DNA of 35,783 bases from Zancudomyces culisetae (lineage: Eukaryota > Kickxellomycota > Harpellomycetes > Harpellales > Legeriomycetaceae), in NCBI GenBank assembly GCA_001969505.1, contig LSSK01000805.1, forward strand, positions 1 through 35,783. Reading direction: 5' to 3'. A program made the translations under genes and the position numbers. The notes beneath the pieces are model-generated. The model was not told the origin of the DNA. It saw nothing but the letters and a program-made list of their open reading frames with translations, and searched no databases. Positions 1 through 9,605 of this stretch are shown here, one piece after another (the first letter of the stretch is position 1; each line of letters starts with the position of its first letter).

Positions 1-47
1 TTTTGTTTTTGTTTTTGTTTTTGTTTTTGTTTTTGTTTTTGTTTTTG
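1..47. repeat. (TTTTTG)n microsatellite
   Basis: A G recurs every six bases (positions 5, 11, 17 and on to 47) in an otherwise pure T run, giving about eight perfect units of TTTTTG. The array is cut by the left edge of the window, so its full length is unknown. It is a simple slippage-prone repeat; nothing marks it as telomeric. Confidence 0.95.
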
Positions 48-616
48 CAATGATATCAGTTTGTACTCTGCCCGACCCTTACCACTCATATTCCACATCT
101 ATAATTGTCCTTTGTTTCAACGCTACACTCCGACATGCTAAACTTAACGTTGGTTTCCATAAAGGATATCGCTCTAACGAGCTTGAGTGTCCCAAAACTT
201 AGCTGTTTATCCTGCTATGCTACAAAAAAAAAAAGTAACAACATCATCTTGTTAGTATCACTCATTCCCCCCCTCCTTTGCGAGGTCTCTTTAGTATCAA
301 GAAAACACATTTTGGTTTTTACAGATTACTAACGATATATTGGACAACCTAGCTAGCAATAACTCTATATTCACGGTATTTTCTTTCAATTTCATCGTCT
401 AGTTTACATTTTAATAATACCCAACTCTGTTGTCCAACCCTATACACACCAGCTCTTTGAGCACATGAACACACGAATCTATTCAGCTCATAATTTTTTT
501 TCTAACTCCTTTTAATTTTTTTTTACAACTATTACACATAGCCACTAATTTCTGCTAAAATCATCCTGGTTTGCGGCAAAATTCAATATTCGTAGTTTAA
601 AGACCAACTCTGGCCA
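48..616. other. Gap without a recognised gene
   Basis: This AT-rich stretch between the left-edge microsatellite and the first small gene holds only short open frames with no family resemblance. It probably contains the promoter of the micro-gene that starts at 617. I see no RNA gene or mobile-element signature. Confidence 0.5.
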
Positions 617-966
617 ATGTTTGGAACTTTGTAAGTTTCGATTTTCTGCGTTACATGTGTTTTGGTTTTTTATTTCTCTCCATAACACCCAGATTGCTTA
701 TCTAATACCAAAACTTTAACGACTATTGGATCGCTGGCTCTCCATTTATTTTGTAGGAAAAAATCAAATGCAAAAAAGAATAAAACCTCGCCTATAGATT
801 TCGTGCAATTCATTGGCCAAGTATGTTTTTTTTTCAAGTTTGGAATATTCAGACCAATTTATTTTTATTCATTTTGCCCAACTTTGGTAAAAAATTTTAA
901 TTTGCTCTTCCCACTTAGGCTATATCATCTCAACTAACGGATTCCATTACTGGTTCAAAAAAATAA
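617..966 (+). CDS. Three-exon gene for a 41-residue protein of unknown function
   Basis: Exons 617-630, 757-820 and 919-966 join in frame to give 41 residues beginning MFGTLKKSNAKK and ending ITGSKK with a TAA stop. The 14-base first exon ends at a strong donor (GTAAGT); the second intron starts with GTATGT; both introns end in pyrimidine-rich TAG acceptors (TTTTGTAG and CCCACTTAG). The phases fit at both junctions (2, then 0). The product has a lysine-rich N-terminus (residues 6-15) followed by a segment around DFVQFIGQAISSQL that could form an amphipathic helix. It has no clear membrane span. I do not recognise the family; such small basic proteins are often mitochondrial or ribosome-associated, but that is only a guess. 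The call rests on splice signals and frame continuity, not homology. Confidence 0.45.
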
Positions 967-1597
967 CGCAAAATGCTAACACTGTTATTGTGCAAGTGTA
1001 TACTTTTTAATTTCTCTGCTTTGTAAATCTAGTATATTAAAGGACAAAGCGAATACCTCTTTAATGGTAACAAACTTGTGTTATAGACAATTTATCTTGG
1101 GCCAATTGCCTGCTTCAGCGCTGCCGAACAAATAGCAGAAGCGTATACTAAAAAAAGGATATTGAGAAATTATTCCTTTTTTTCTCTTGCTAATTTATTT
1201 CCCTGACTTTATATACCACACTACAAAGACCAGTGAAATATCTGATGTAGATGAGCTGCTCAATTGTATTCATGATACGATTCACCAATGAATACTATTA
1301 TTCATACCCTTTATATTCCTCAAGCTCATAATACCATAACCTAATCGCACCTTTTTGGTAACTACAATCATCTCATCACCAACTCTCCTCTTCTAACCTA
1401 TCCCTAATTGCATGGTTTTGGGATTTTTTTGGGATGGGAACATTGAATATACCGTTTTAGAGATATCAAAGGTTTGTGAGAATTGTGGTTGATTCTCCAA
1501 CAGCCGAAGCCCTTAATTCAGTATCAATGCATATGATTGCTTTCATGTTATGACCCCCACACCACTTGAACTTTTGCCCTAACACCACATCCTTAAC

Positions 1598-1623
1598 AAC
1601 CATCACGTTCAACCATCACGTTC
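1598..1623. repeat. 13-bp direct repeat, two copies
   Basis: The 13-base unit AACCATCACGTTC occurs twice head to tail with no spacer, at 1598-1610 and 1611-1623. It lies about 40 bases upstream of the 14-bp tandem array and may belong to the same unstable patch. Confidence 0.85.
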
Positions 1624-1662
1624 AAGCCTCAAACTACAAACCTCAGATACATCATTATTATG

Positions 1663-1718
1663 CATCATATATTATACATCATACGTTATACATCATACGT
1701 TATACATCATACGTTATA
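1663..1718. repeat. 14-bp tandem repeat, four copies
   Basis: The unit CATCATACGTTATA is repeated exactly at 1677, 1691 and 1705. A diverged copy precedes them at 1663, in which the central CG has become TA. A partial unit (CATTATGG) follows. It is a minisatellite in non-coding DNA. Confidence 0.9.
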
Positions 1719-2640
1719 CATTATGGATAAATTTTCAAGACAGTCTCACCAGCATGGCACTCCTAATTTTCACAGAGCTTCGACCACCTACCCTCCCCCC
1801 CCTCCTCCATGTAATCAACTGCCACTGTTTGTCTTGCTTTCGCATTTTAAAATCGTACCATCAGGTATACTAGTTCTATATTTTCTTGTTTAGGAAAGTA
1901 TCTGAAAAAATAGAAAAGCTAGAATACTGCATCAGATGTTTACCAGAGGAAATATCACAAATGCAGAGTCAATGTTTTGAGACCATGTATGAGTCAGTGT
2001 GAGCACAGATGGGCTGATTGAGGGCAGTTCAGGTCAAAACACTTTATAGCCAGGTATGATTTTGATTGCATAATATGGGAATTTATATATTGTATTATTC
2101 TTTTTCAAGAGAGAAAAAAAAGGATCTAGAGTGACGATAATTGATGCAAGTTCGGCTTCAAGAGTTATCAGGATTAAATCTTTATTTTTAAAAAAAATGA
2201 AAAATGAAAAAACTCATGATCTCTGAACCCACCAAAAATGTTGATAGATGAGTTCTTTGAATTCAAACACAATGGCGAACTATCTATGTATCGAGCTATA
2301 CTTTCATTCTTTTGTAAAGTTATCAATCCCAACATAGGACAGACATATGAATAAAAATATATAGAGTTGGGTGAAACTGGGGTTCCAGTTGGGTATTTAC
2401 TATTATATATGCGCTTAAAATATCTTGCTTTATACTTTTTTATCTTCTTCCCTCCCACTTCCTTTCTCGCGCATTTTGTTTTAGAGGAAAAGACCCACAC
2501 AGTATTGAATACACGTTCTGTTTTGGTATACACAGCTAGGGCTTCAATAGTATAATCTAGACGGTTAGTTACTGATGATTGCCGTTTGACAGAAAAGTCG
2601 ACAATAAAAACGTCTGCTTTCCTTAGCGAGATTTTTCTCG

Positions 2641-2714
2641 TGCCTTTGTTACAGAGTATTGGCAATCAAATAGATAAATGAAAACAGCCGCAATGCTCAC
2701 TTGTAACAAAGGCA
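2641..2714. repeat. 13-bp perfect inverted repeat with 48-base spacer
   Basis: TGCCTTTGTTACA at 2641-2653 is the exact reverse complement of TGTAACAAAGGCA at 2702-2714. It lies in the non-coding stretch downstream of SPT3 (which reads leftward). It could fold as a hairpin in a transcript or mark an eroded element end; no transposase frame lies between or beside the arms. Confidence 0.8.
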
Positions 2715-2935
2715 GATTTCTTGTCAATAGGCATATCGCATCATTCGATCGGTGCCTATGATACAACGGCCTGGTTTAAGCGATTAGTACCACTTGCTAT
2801 TTTCAAAGTCACACCACCACAAGCTTTATTTTTACAATCCAAATATATAAAATACACTAGTCACAAATTTAAAATGATCATGAATAAACAGATCCAAAAT
2901 GCTCGCTAAGAAAAAAAAAACGATAAAAAAAAAAG

Positions 2936-3988
2936 TTAAATAAGTGACACGCTTGTTCGCACAAGCCCCCCATAAAAGTTCCTGATGGGTTGTGGGGAAT
3001 GCTGCATTCGCCTATACGCCTCTCGAACGTGTTCCACCCGGAGCGGTGTCTTGGAAATGTTTGGGCCTGAAAACAAAGACATCTTGGAAGCTGCTTCAAG
3101 GCTTGATTTTGAGGAAGCCTGACCATCAAAAATCGTGTTTCTTGCCTTTTTTTGACTCTCTTCGAGTTCCTTTTTTATCTTTAATGCGCTCTCAGTTAGT
3201 TTGCTGACCATTTCAAAAGTCAGAAAACCCAAGATATCTGTAATATCCACATTCGGCTTGATATCAACATATGCTTGCATATTCACCCATTCACGGAAGC
3301 GCTTCCCCTTTCGGTATGTGAAACTAGCCTGCCTGCATTCAGAATAATGAACATATTCGTCACGAGTCATTTTGCGCGTTACAACATCCGCAACCTTCAA
3401 ACGCTTTATTGATTCACTCTTTGCGTACGAGTTTTGCTCCTCGAGGTCTTCGTCTAGATCAACATTTTCTGAAATAGTACTCATTAGCTCCCAAAACAAC
3501 CTAATCCTGGATCGTTTTTGCTTTTCGACTTTTTCGTCAACCTCTTCTTCCAAAATCTCCTCATTATTGTCATCCCTCTCCTTTAACTTTTTGCGTACAT
3601 CCTTCCAACTTAGATATTCGCTCAAACGGTTGACTTTTTGCTTGTCATGCCGAATTAGGAACATCAGATCTTCCGCAGCAATAGTTCTTGATCCCCTCTT
3701 TTGAGCTTGAGCTGATGCCATAATACATATTTCTATCACCTGCGAACGAACAATGTTTTCTATTATCATAGTCGTTTCAATTAATGGATCCTGTACTTCT
3801 CCAAACACAAACATCATTTGCTGGATTTCCGACAGATACTTGTACTCTCCCTATTGTTAGATTTCCAATTAATAAATAGCTCACTGAAGTTACCCTCCCA
3901 CCCCACTCAACAGGAGAAAACCCTTTTAAAAGCCTGGTTATTGCGATTTATGTTAGTCAAAAATATTGTACTTTACCTTGTTAGCCAT
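2936..3988 (-). CDS. SPT3: SAGA complex subunit Spt3 (two exons)
   Basis: Spt3 is the TBP-interacting subunit of the nuclear SAGA coactivator and carries two histone-fold domains in one chain. The match is clear from MMFVFGEVQDPLIETT, RGSRTIAAEDLMFLIRHDKQKVNRLSEYLSWKDVRKK and, near the C-terminus, TPLRVEHVREAYRRMQ. The first exon codes only four residues (MANK, 3988-3977). The intron (3976-3851) starts GTAAAG and ends CTAACAATAG. Exon 2 (3850-2936) resumes in phase 0 with GEYKYLSEIQQMMF, which fits the KYRVEIQQMMF start known in the family, so the later double ATG at 3817 is internal. The total is 308 residues, close to yeast Spt3. The two histone folds fall at about 5-100 and 200-290, linked by an acidic stretch (EEILEEEVDE). 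The gene is divergent from the NDUFS5 homologue. Confidence 0.93.
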
Positions 3989-4516
3989 GATTTTCCGTTT
4001 AAAGTTTCAGAATTTTCGAATGTACCAAATAGATATACAAAAATAAGAGTTAATGATAAAAAAGTTGCACTTTCTGTCAATATTTTCCCCCAATTTATAG
4101 CACAACGAGAGTAAACAGATTGCTTTACGGGTTAATACGGCAGTTATATTTGGTATTGTAATATATTAATTTATTGTTATTAGGTCGGTATTTCTCACAG
4201 CTATAATTTTTATGGTTTGTGCCTACTATGGAGTTTATTTTCAAGCTCACCCACCACCAATGGCTGTTATTTGGCGAATGATATTTTCGACAATTTGCTT
4301 TATCTTCATTCCTTCCTATTACAATTTTCGCCAAAAAAAAAATGCTAACAATTTACAGTTTCCACCAGAAATGATAGCTGTTATATTAGAAAAAAAAATT
4401 TGAAAACAATATTTGATAATTAAAAAACTGTTTATAAAAGTTGTTTTTTTATCTCGTGGATTTTTAATATTATTTTCTATAAAAGATCAAACCAAAGCAG
4501 TAAAAAGAAGTAAAGT
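3989..4516. promoter_or_regulatory. Shared divergent promoter of SPT3 and the NDUFS5 homologue
   Basis: The 528 bases between the two start codons hold no gene. TATA-like stretches (TTTATAAAAG at about 4430 and CTATAAAAG at about 4479) lie 40 to 90 bases upstream of the NDUFS5 start. No specific factor site is recognised; the promoter role follows from the head-to-head gene arrangement. Confidence 0.45.
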
Positions 4517-4765
4517 ATGGCATCAGGATACGGATTTAACGGACGAAATAGATGCTTCGATTTCTGGCAGGATTTCGAAAAGTGCTACATCTTGGCCCCA
4601 ACTGATGACAAAAACAAATGTGTTGAGAAGCGAGACGATTACCTCGAATGCCTCCATCATTTCAAGGAAGTGAGTAGAGTAAGCGAAATTCAAAAGAGAG
4701 AAAAGCAGAACTACCAAAACGCAAAACTAGACGGCTCTTCGAAAAAATTCTTTGATTTGTCCTGA
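4517..4765 (+). CDS. Mitochondrial complex I 15-kDa subunit (NDUFS5 family)
   Basis: The 82-residue product begins MASGYGFNGRNRCFDFW and carries the spaced cysteines of the family: RC...C (about 12 and 23), KC (about 34) and YLECLHH (about 43). The C(x)n pairs form disulfides in the intermembrane space in known NDUFS5 proteins. A lysine-rich tail (SRVSEIQKREKQNYQNAK) follows. It is an accessory subunit of NADH:ubiquinone oxidoreductase. The length and the opening MASGYG match fungal orthologues. A GTGAGT lies in the frame after the HHFKE codons, but the frame stays open and family-like beyond it, so I treat it as coding and not as a splice donor. Its presence implies a lineage that has kept complex I. 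Confidence 0.85.
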   Translation: MASGYGFNGRNRCFDFWQDFEKCYILAPTDDKNKCVEKRDDYLECLHHFKEVSRVSEIQKREKQNYQNAKLDGSSKKFFDLS

Positions 4766-6021
4766 TCCAAAAATGGATAAAGCGCACTTTACCTACCAAA
4801 GTACTAGGCGGTATTTTCTAGTCAAGATGAGTTTATTTATATTCATTAAACTTTTTGTTACTTTTGACAAGGTTTTGGTATACCCCGTTTCTAGCAGCTT
4901 TGTTTATTTTTGTTTGTTTTTTAACCCTATCTCACTGCATTTTGCCTAACATGAATTCCGATAATAGAATGTTGGAGGTTTGTGATTATTATTCCTGAAA
5001 AGTACAAAATACAGATAAAATAATGACTAGCTTTTCCTACCTTTTTAGTTGATAAGGTGTCGATATTAATGCTTTTTTTTTGCTACTTGCTGTTCAAAAA
5101 ATAGATAGGGTATAACCAATTTCATATCAGCATGCTTATCCCTGTACCTCGTGCAAGCGTGAGCTGATTGATGAGGAGGTGGTGATATTTTTAATTTTAC
5201 ACAGCGCAGACATAAAGAGGTTTAGTGGTAAACCTTACCAACATTATTGCAAAGGCTTTGTCTTTTTGTTGTCCTGCATTAGCTACCTGTGCCTAAATTA
5301 CGAGTTTTAACTTGGGTGGCTGAGAGAGGAGAGATGATGTTGTATTGTAACCATATTGCCTAGTTCGATGCTCATTAATTTAAACGCGGGCCAAAAGTAC
5401 ATCAAAGCTTTTTATTTTTGGCAAACGGGGGGGGGGGGTAAGAACCGATAAGACTGCCACAGCGAAATGAGTTTGCAATTTTAGGATTGGCGCTACGCTT
5501 ACTGTAAAAAAAGTACACCAAGTCGAATTAAGGTGCTGCGAATTTTAAGTCAAAAATTGGCGATTGGGTTTTATGTTTTGGGCATCCTAGGCGGATTTCA
5601 AAATGAAATAGAATTTGCAACACACTAGAAAACAGCGAACCAAATGAAGGTAGATTTTGATTAGGTGGAGCAATTTGGTGTGGTTAATTTGAAATTTACC
5701 ATAAATTTTCATTGTTCAGTGAGAAAACAAAACGAAAATTGTCTGGATATTCAAAATTAGTGTTTTTTTTTTCTTTTTTCGTAGCCCAAATATTCTAGGA
5801 CACTTTGTTGAGCTTGGTCTTACATTTTTGCAAAAATAATACCCTCCTCCAAAAGCAACCCAGTGCAAAATAAAAGAACCAGCATTGGATTTCCAAGATA
5901 AACATTCTTTAGGCTCATCACACTAATCCAAAGACAAATAATAAACGATTGAGCAAATAGAGGAGCAGAACAAAAAGATTAAAGCAGGATAATAGGACAC
6001 TTGTACGGCGAAGGCACAAAG
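4766..6021. other. Gap between the complex I gene and USO1
   Basis: About 1.25 kb with no frame I can defend. It contains a 12-base G run at 5427-5438 and several T or A runs. The last few hundred bases are presumably the promoter and leader of USO1. Confidence 0.5.
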
Positions 6022-8742
6022 ATGAACTTTTTATCAAGACAATACAATGCACTGGTTGGCGAAGCGCAAAGTCAACAACAGACGCCCAGGGATACCATCC
6101 AGCGATTGGCAAATAGAATCGACACATCTACCTTGCCACAAGATAGGAAGGCAGCAGTGCTAGGGCTTAAGGGCTTGTCTAAAGAGTATAAGGAAATTGT
6201 AGGAGAAGAGGCTCTTGACAATCTGCTGCTTACTCTAAGTGACGATATTGAGGATTCCAGCATGGTAAAAGTGGTGTTGGAAACGCTGAATAATTTGTGT
6301 GAGTCAAGTTCAAAGGATCAACCAAACGAAATTGCAGCTATACACGCGCGAAGAATCATAGAAAGTGAAAATCATATTGGAGTGCTTCTCGAATTAGTAG
6401 GAAATTCAGACTTTTATGTCAGGTATAATGCGTTACAACAGCTAGAAATATTGCTCGTGCACGGTGGAGAGCTTTTACTTTCCAAAATATTGGTATCGCC
6501 TACAGGGGTAGGAAGACTCGTTGATTTGTTGTCTGACTCAAGAGAAATAGTAAGAAACGAAGGAATCCAATTACTCATATCAATGACCCAGAAAAACTCC
6601 GAGATTCAAAAAATAGTGGCATTCGAAAATGCGTTTGATAAAATATTCGCAATTATCCAGGAGGAAGGTGGAGTCGGGGGAAATATTATTATTCAAGACT
6701 GTCTTCAGCTATTGCATAATCTTCTGGGCTACAACGTATCAAATCAAAACTTTTTCAGAGAAACATCGTGTATTCAGAAGCTTACGCCGCTACTACAATA
6801 TGATCCAGGTGAAAAGGAGTTGGCGGGTTATGTAGAAGAGGAAAGCACTTGGAAAGACCAAGAAATAAGGAATATGATAACGATTTTGGATATAGTTAGA
6901 ATGCTGGTGAGACCAGGGAATATCAATACAGAAAACAACCAGAAAGTCATGCAACAATGTGGAGTGATTTCGCCGCTCCTACAACACGCACTTTCAGTTG
7001 AAGTTCCTAATGCCATTAGGGCACAGGCGCTGTGCACTGTCGGAGATATTATTCGTGGGAACAGTGACAATCAGCAACTGTTTCAAAGAATACTAATTAC
7101 CGGAACAGCGGACGATGATGAGGACGGAGGTGTGGAAAACACCAAAATGGTTCCCGAGCCAGCAGTCTTGGTGATAGCCAGAATAGCAGTAGGTACATGT
7201 CCACACGAAGTTTCAGCAGATACATATGACATAGTGCGTGCTTCAGCAAACTACTTGGTGAGATCGTATCTGGAAGACAACTTTGATGCCAAGTTGGCGA
7301 TTGCAGCAACGTTTAACCCGCCGCCTCAGAGCGAAGATGGGAGCCAGGAAAGCCATCAGTCAATAGGTAGTTTGTTGGTTTCAGTAATGACAATGCCACT
7401 GACAACTGACCGACAGGAGGTAATGCGCGTTTGGCATGCTGCGAACTTATTTTCGCTGCTTTTGCACAACAACGACGTTATAAAGCAACTTGCACTGAAG
7501 GTAGTGGTTACTGGTGATGACCAAAACTCAGTAATATCGCTTCTGCAGGCATTGGCTAATCAGGCCACTTTTTTCTCCCAGCACCGCGGCCGGGATTCCA
7601 AGACTACCATTTCACCAGAGTCGGTGCTCTTGGTGGCGCTTCTTTCTGCTTTGAGTGTTTGGATGTACAACAGCCCACCAAGCGTTTCCCAGTTTTTACA
7701 AAGTAAATCCAACTGTTTGTTCATAGTTGAACTTATTTCCTCCCAACCATCAGCTGCAAACAACGAGAACAGCCATATATTTGTGGAGCGTGGTATAGGC
7801 TGCTTTTTGTTGGGGCTTTTATACGAGCTGAACGGAAATGATGGATCTATTTCTTCTGAGGAGCTGCATCTTCTTTTCCACAAACGGATTGGTATTGATC
7901 AGATGCTCTTTTGTCTTTCCAAACTCAACGACTCGCATGAGCTACACTCTGCCTCCTCAATGTTTAATCCAGTTGTCGCCATGGATATAGGTATCCATAT
8001 TGATTCCTGTTTTGCAGACATATTTCGCTCCCACTATGGCTATCTACGTACTGTACTGAAACAGAAACCCAATGCCCTTGATTTGCAAAAGAGTATGGCA
8101 AGGCAGCTACATGTACCAGGAAATACTGCCTCTTTAGTCCCTTCTAGAGGCCCTTCTCCCGCTATGGATTCCACCATATCTCCCGAACATTTTTCCAATT
8201 CTGTCCCTAAATCCGACTATGACAAGCTTATGGCTGACTTGGAATCCACCAAATCTCAACTGAATGATGCTTTATCTCAACTGAAACAACAGAAAGAACA
8301 ACAACAACAACAGCCTTCGCCTGTTTCCCTTCGGGATACTGATCCGGCTGCTGATAAGATCCTGACCACTAAATTGGATTCTGCAAATAACTCTATCTTG
8401 GAACTTCAATCCACTATTGCATCCAATAATGCGCTCATTAAAGAGTTAAATATCGAAATCACCCAGCTAAAATCCGACAACTCTGAAATGTCCTCCAAGA
8501 TCTCCACATTGACCGCCGACCTGAACCTTTTATCGGTAAAGAAAGAAGAACCTGCTGCAGATTCTGAAACCACAATCGACCGCATTAATGAGCTAGAAAA
8601 GGAACAGGAAGATTTGTTGGTATTACTTGCCGATCAAGACGCCACATTAAAACTTTATAGGTCCAAGCTAAGGTCCTACGGTGAAGATATTCCTCCTTCC
8701 GACAATGATGACGATGACGATGACTTTGACGATGAGGAATAA
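6022..8742 (+). CDS. USO1: Vesicle tethering factor Uso1/p115
   Basis: Uso1/p115 is the long tether that captures ER-derived COPII vesicles at the Golgi and promotes SNARE pairing. The start MNFLSRQYNALVGEAQSQQQ, followed by DTIQRLANRIDTSTL and ALLxLKGLSKEYKE-like text, is the conserved head. The first ATG is at 6022. The 906-residue chain has an armadillo-type head (about 1-690), with conserved LVGNSDFYVRYNALQQLEILL around 130-150 and a USO1 head block with SLLVSVMTMPL (about 450). A coiled coil starting YDKLMADLESTKSQL (about 735-885) contains a short Q-run. The tail is strongly acidic (DNDDDDDDFDDEE), as in p115. The length matches animal p115 (about 960) and not the 1790-residue S. cerevisiae protein, so the coiled coil is short. 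There are no introns. The sense strand changes from purine-rich to pyrimidine-rich after about 7900. Confidence 0.93.
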   Translation: MNFLSRQYNALVGEAQSQQQTPRDTIQRLANRIDTSTLPQDRKAAVLGLKGLSKEYKEIVGEEALDNLLLTLSDDIEDSSMVKVVLETLNNLCESSSKDQPNEIAAIHARRIIESENHIGVLLELVGNSDFYVRYNALQQLEILLVHGGELLLSKILVSPTGVGRLVDLLSDSREIVRNEGIQLLISMTQKNSEIQKIVAFENAFDKIFAIIQEEGGVGGNIIIQDCLQLLHNLLGYNVSNQNFFRETSCIQKLTPLLQYDPGEKELAGYVEEESTWKDQEIRNMITILDIVRMLVRPGNINTENNQKVMQQCGVISPLLQHALSVEVPNAIRAQALCTVGDIIRGNSDNQQLFQRILITGTADDDEDGGVENTKMVPEPAVLVIARIAVGTCPHEVSADTYDIVRASANYLVRSYLEDNFDAKLAIAATFNPPPQSEDGSQESHQSIGSLLVSVMTMPLTTDRQEVMRVWHAANLFSLLLHNNDVIKQLALKVVVTGDDQNSVISLLQALANQATFFSQHRGRDSKTTISPESVLLVALLSALSVWMYNSPPSVSQFLQSKSNCLFIVELISSQPSAANNENSHIFVERGIGCFLLGLLYELNGNDGSISSEELHLLFHKRIGIDQMLFCLSKLNDSHELHSASSMFNPVVAMDIGIHIDSCFADIFRSHYGYLRTVLKQKPNALDLQKSMARQLHVPGNTASLVPSRGPSPAMDSTISPEHFSNSVPKSDYDKLMADLESTKSQLNDALSQLKQQKEQQQQQPSPVSLRDTDPAADKILTTKLDSANNSILELQSTIASNNALIKELNIEITQLKSDNSEMSSKISTLTADLNLLSVKKEEPAADSETTIDRINELEKEQEDLLVLLADQDATLKLYRSKLRSYGEDIPPSDNDDDDDDFDDEE

Positions 8743-9605
8743 TTTCTTGCTTTTTTTTTTGCTCTTGAAATTTCGCCACTATAGTCACAGCTCAGTGTTT
8801 TCAGCTAAACAGACTTTGTTGACTTTTTTTTTGGATGGAATTTTTTGGTTATTCCATATATTATATATACTATCCTCATTATCCCCCCTGCACATTTGTC
8901 AGTATTAGCTTCTCATATCTGTTTCATTTCTACATAAACATCATTTTTTTAACTATTTGGAATTTATCCCCATTCCAAACCCAGCCTTTAAACATCCCTT
9001 ATGTAAGAGTAGGGGATAGGTATTTGACGAATACAAATTGCCATGCGTTTTTTTTAACGCCTTTTTCAGCCTAATTTTCCTGGTTCCAGGGTTTAATTGG
9101 ATTTAGCAATATCACTGTTTTAAGAGAGTTAATAATCGTTGGTAAAGAGCCAAATTCAAAGTCGGCCTTTAATTAATTTAATTTAATTTGTGCACCCTTG
9201 AAAAGGCACGCCTATTTAAAGGATTGTGATAATACGCAAGCATGACTCCAGTTATACTCTGGTTCGCCTAGTTAACTATACTTTCACCCACTACCATTCT
9301 ATCCACTAGCCGAATCCACAAGTGCTATAAGAGCTAAGGTATAAGAGAAAGAAAATAGTTACATAACGGTTTCCAGTCTTGGTGGTTTTTATGGGTACGT
9401 CCCACATCGTTTTAGAAAGCTTTTTTTTTAAAAAAAAATTGTTGCTTAGTTAGTAGGGATAGATTCAAAGTTCGAGTATAAATTAAATTTCGATGAACTA
9501 TGAAATCTCAATCCGAATCAACACTACAATAAGGCTGCATATAAAACAAAAAGCAAACAATAAAAGATATAGAATAACCAACGATATAATATTTGCGGTT
9601 GGAGA
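8743..9605. other. Gap between USO1 and the NIPA-like gene
   Basis: This holds T-rich sequence after the USO1 stop (probable 3' end) and short AATTT repeats near 9170. It also contains the probable promoter and leader of the following gene. No gene, tRNA or mobile element is seen. Confidence 0.5.

Larger units (their letters stand above)
967..2935. other. Long region with repeats and coding-like fragments but no firm gene
   Basis: About 2 kb lies between the micro-gene and SPT3. It holds a 13-bp direct repeat (1598-1623), a 14-bp tandem repeat (1663-1718) and a 13-bp inverted repeat (2641-2714). Several short frames look coding-like, notably one at 1056-1200 and one at 1894-2002, but I cannot join them into a convincing gene with good donor sites. 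The minus strand is open from about 2665 to 2174, but it has no ATG near its 5' end and no family resemblance. Confidence 0.5.

Noticed and set aside
919-1200. Other-frame coding-like blocks after the micro-gene (a Tyr/Asn-rich one at 921-1000 and TIYLGPIACFSAAEQ at about 1086)
   Set aside because: They do not join in phase to the well-supported exon at 757-820. Linking the two to each other would need introns of about 20 to 37 bases or reading through a TAG.
2174-2665. A 163-codon open frame on the minus strand
   Set aside because: It has no ATG in its 5' half and no family resemblance, and it overlaps an inverted repeat. It is rich in K/Y/F as expected from AT-rich chance frames. It could be an exon, but nothing supports that.
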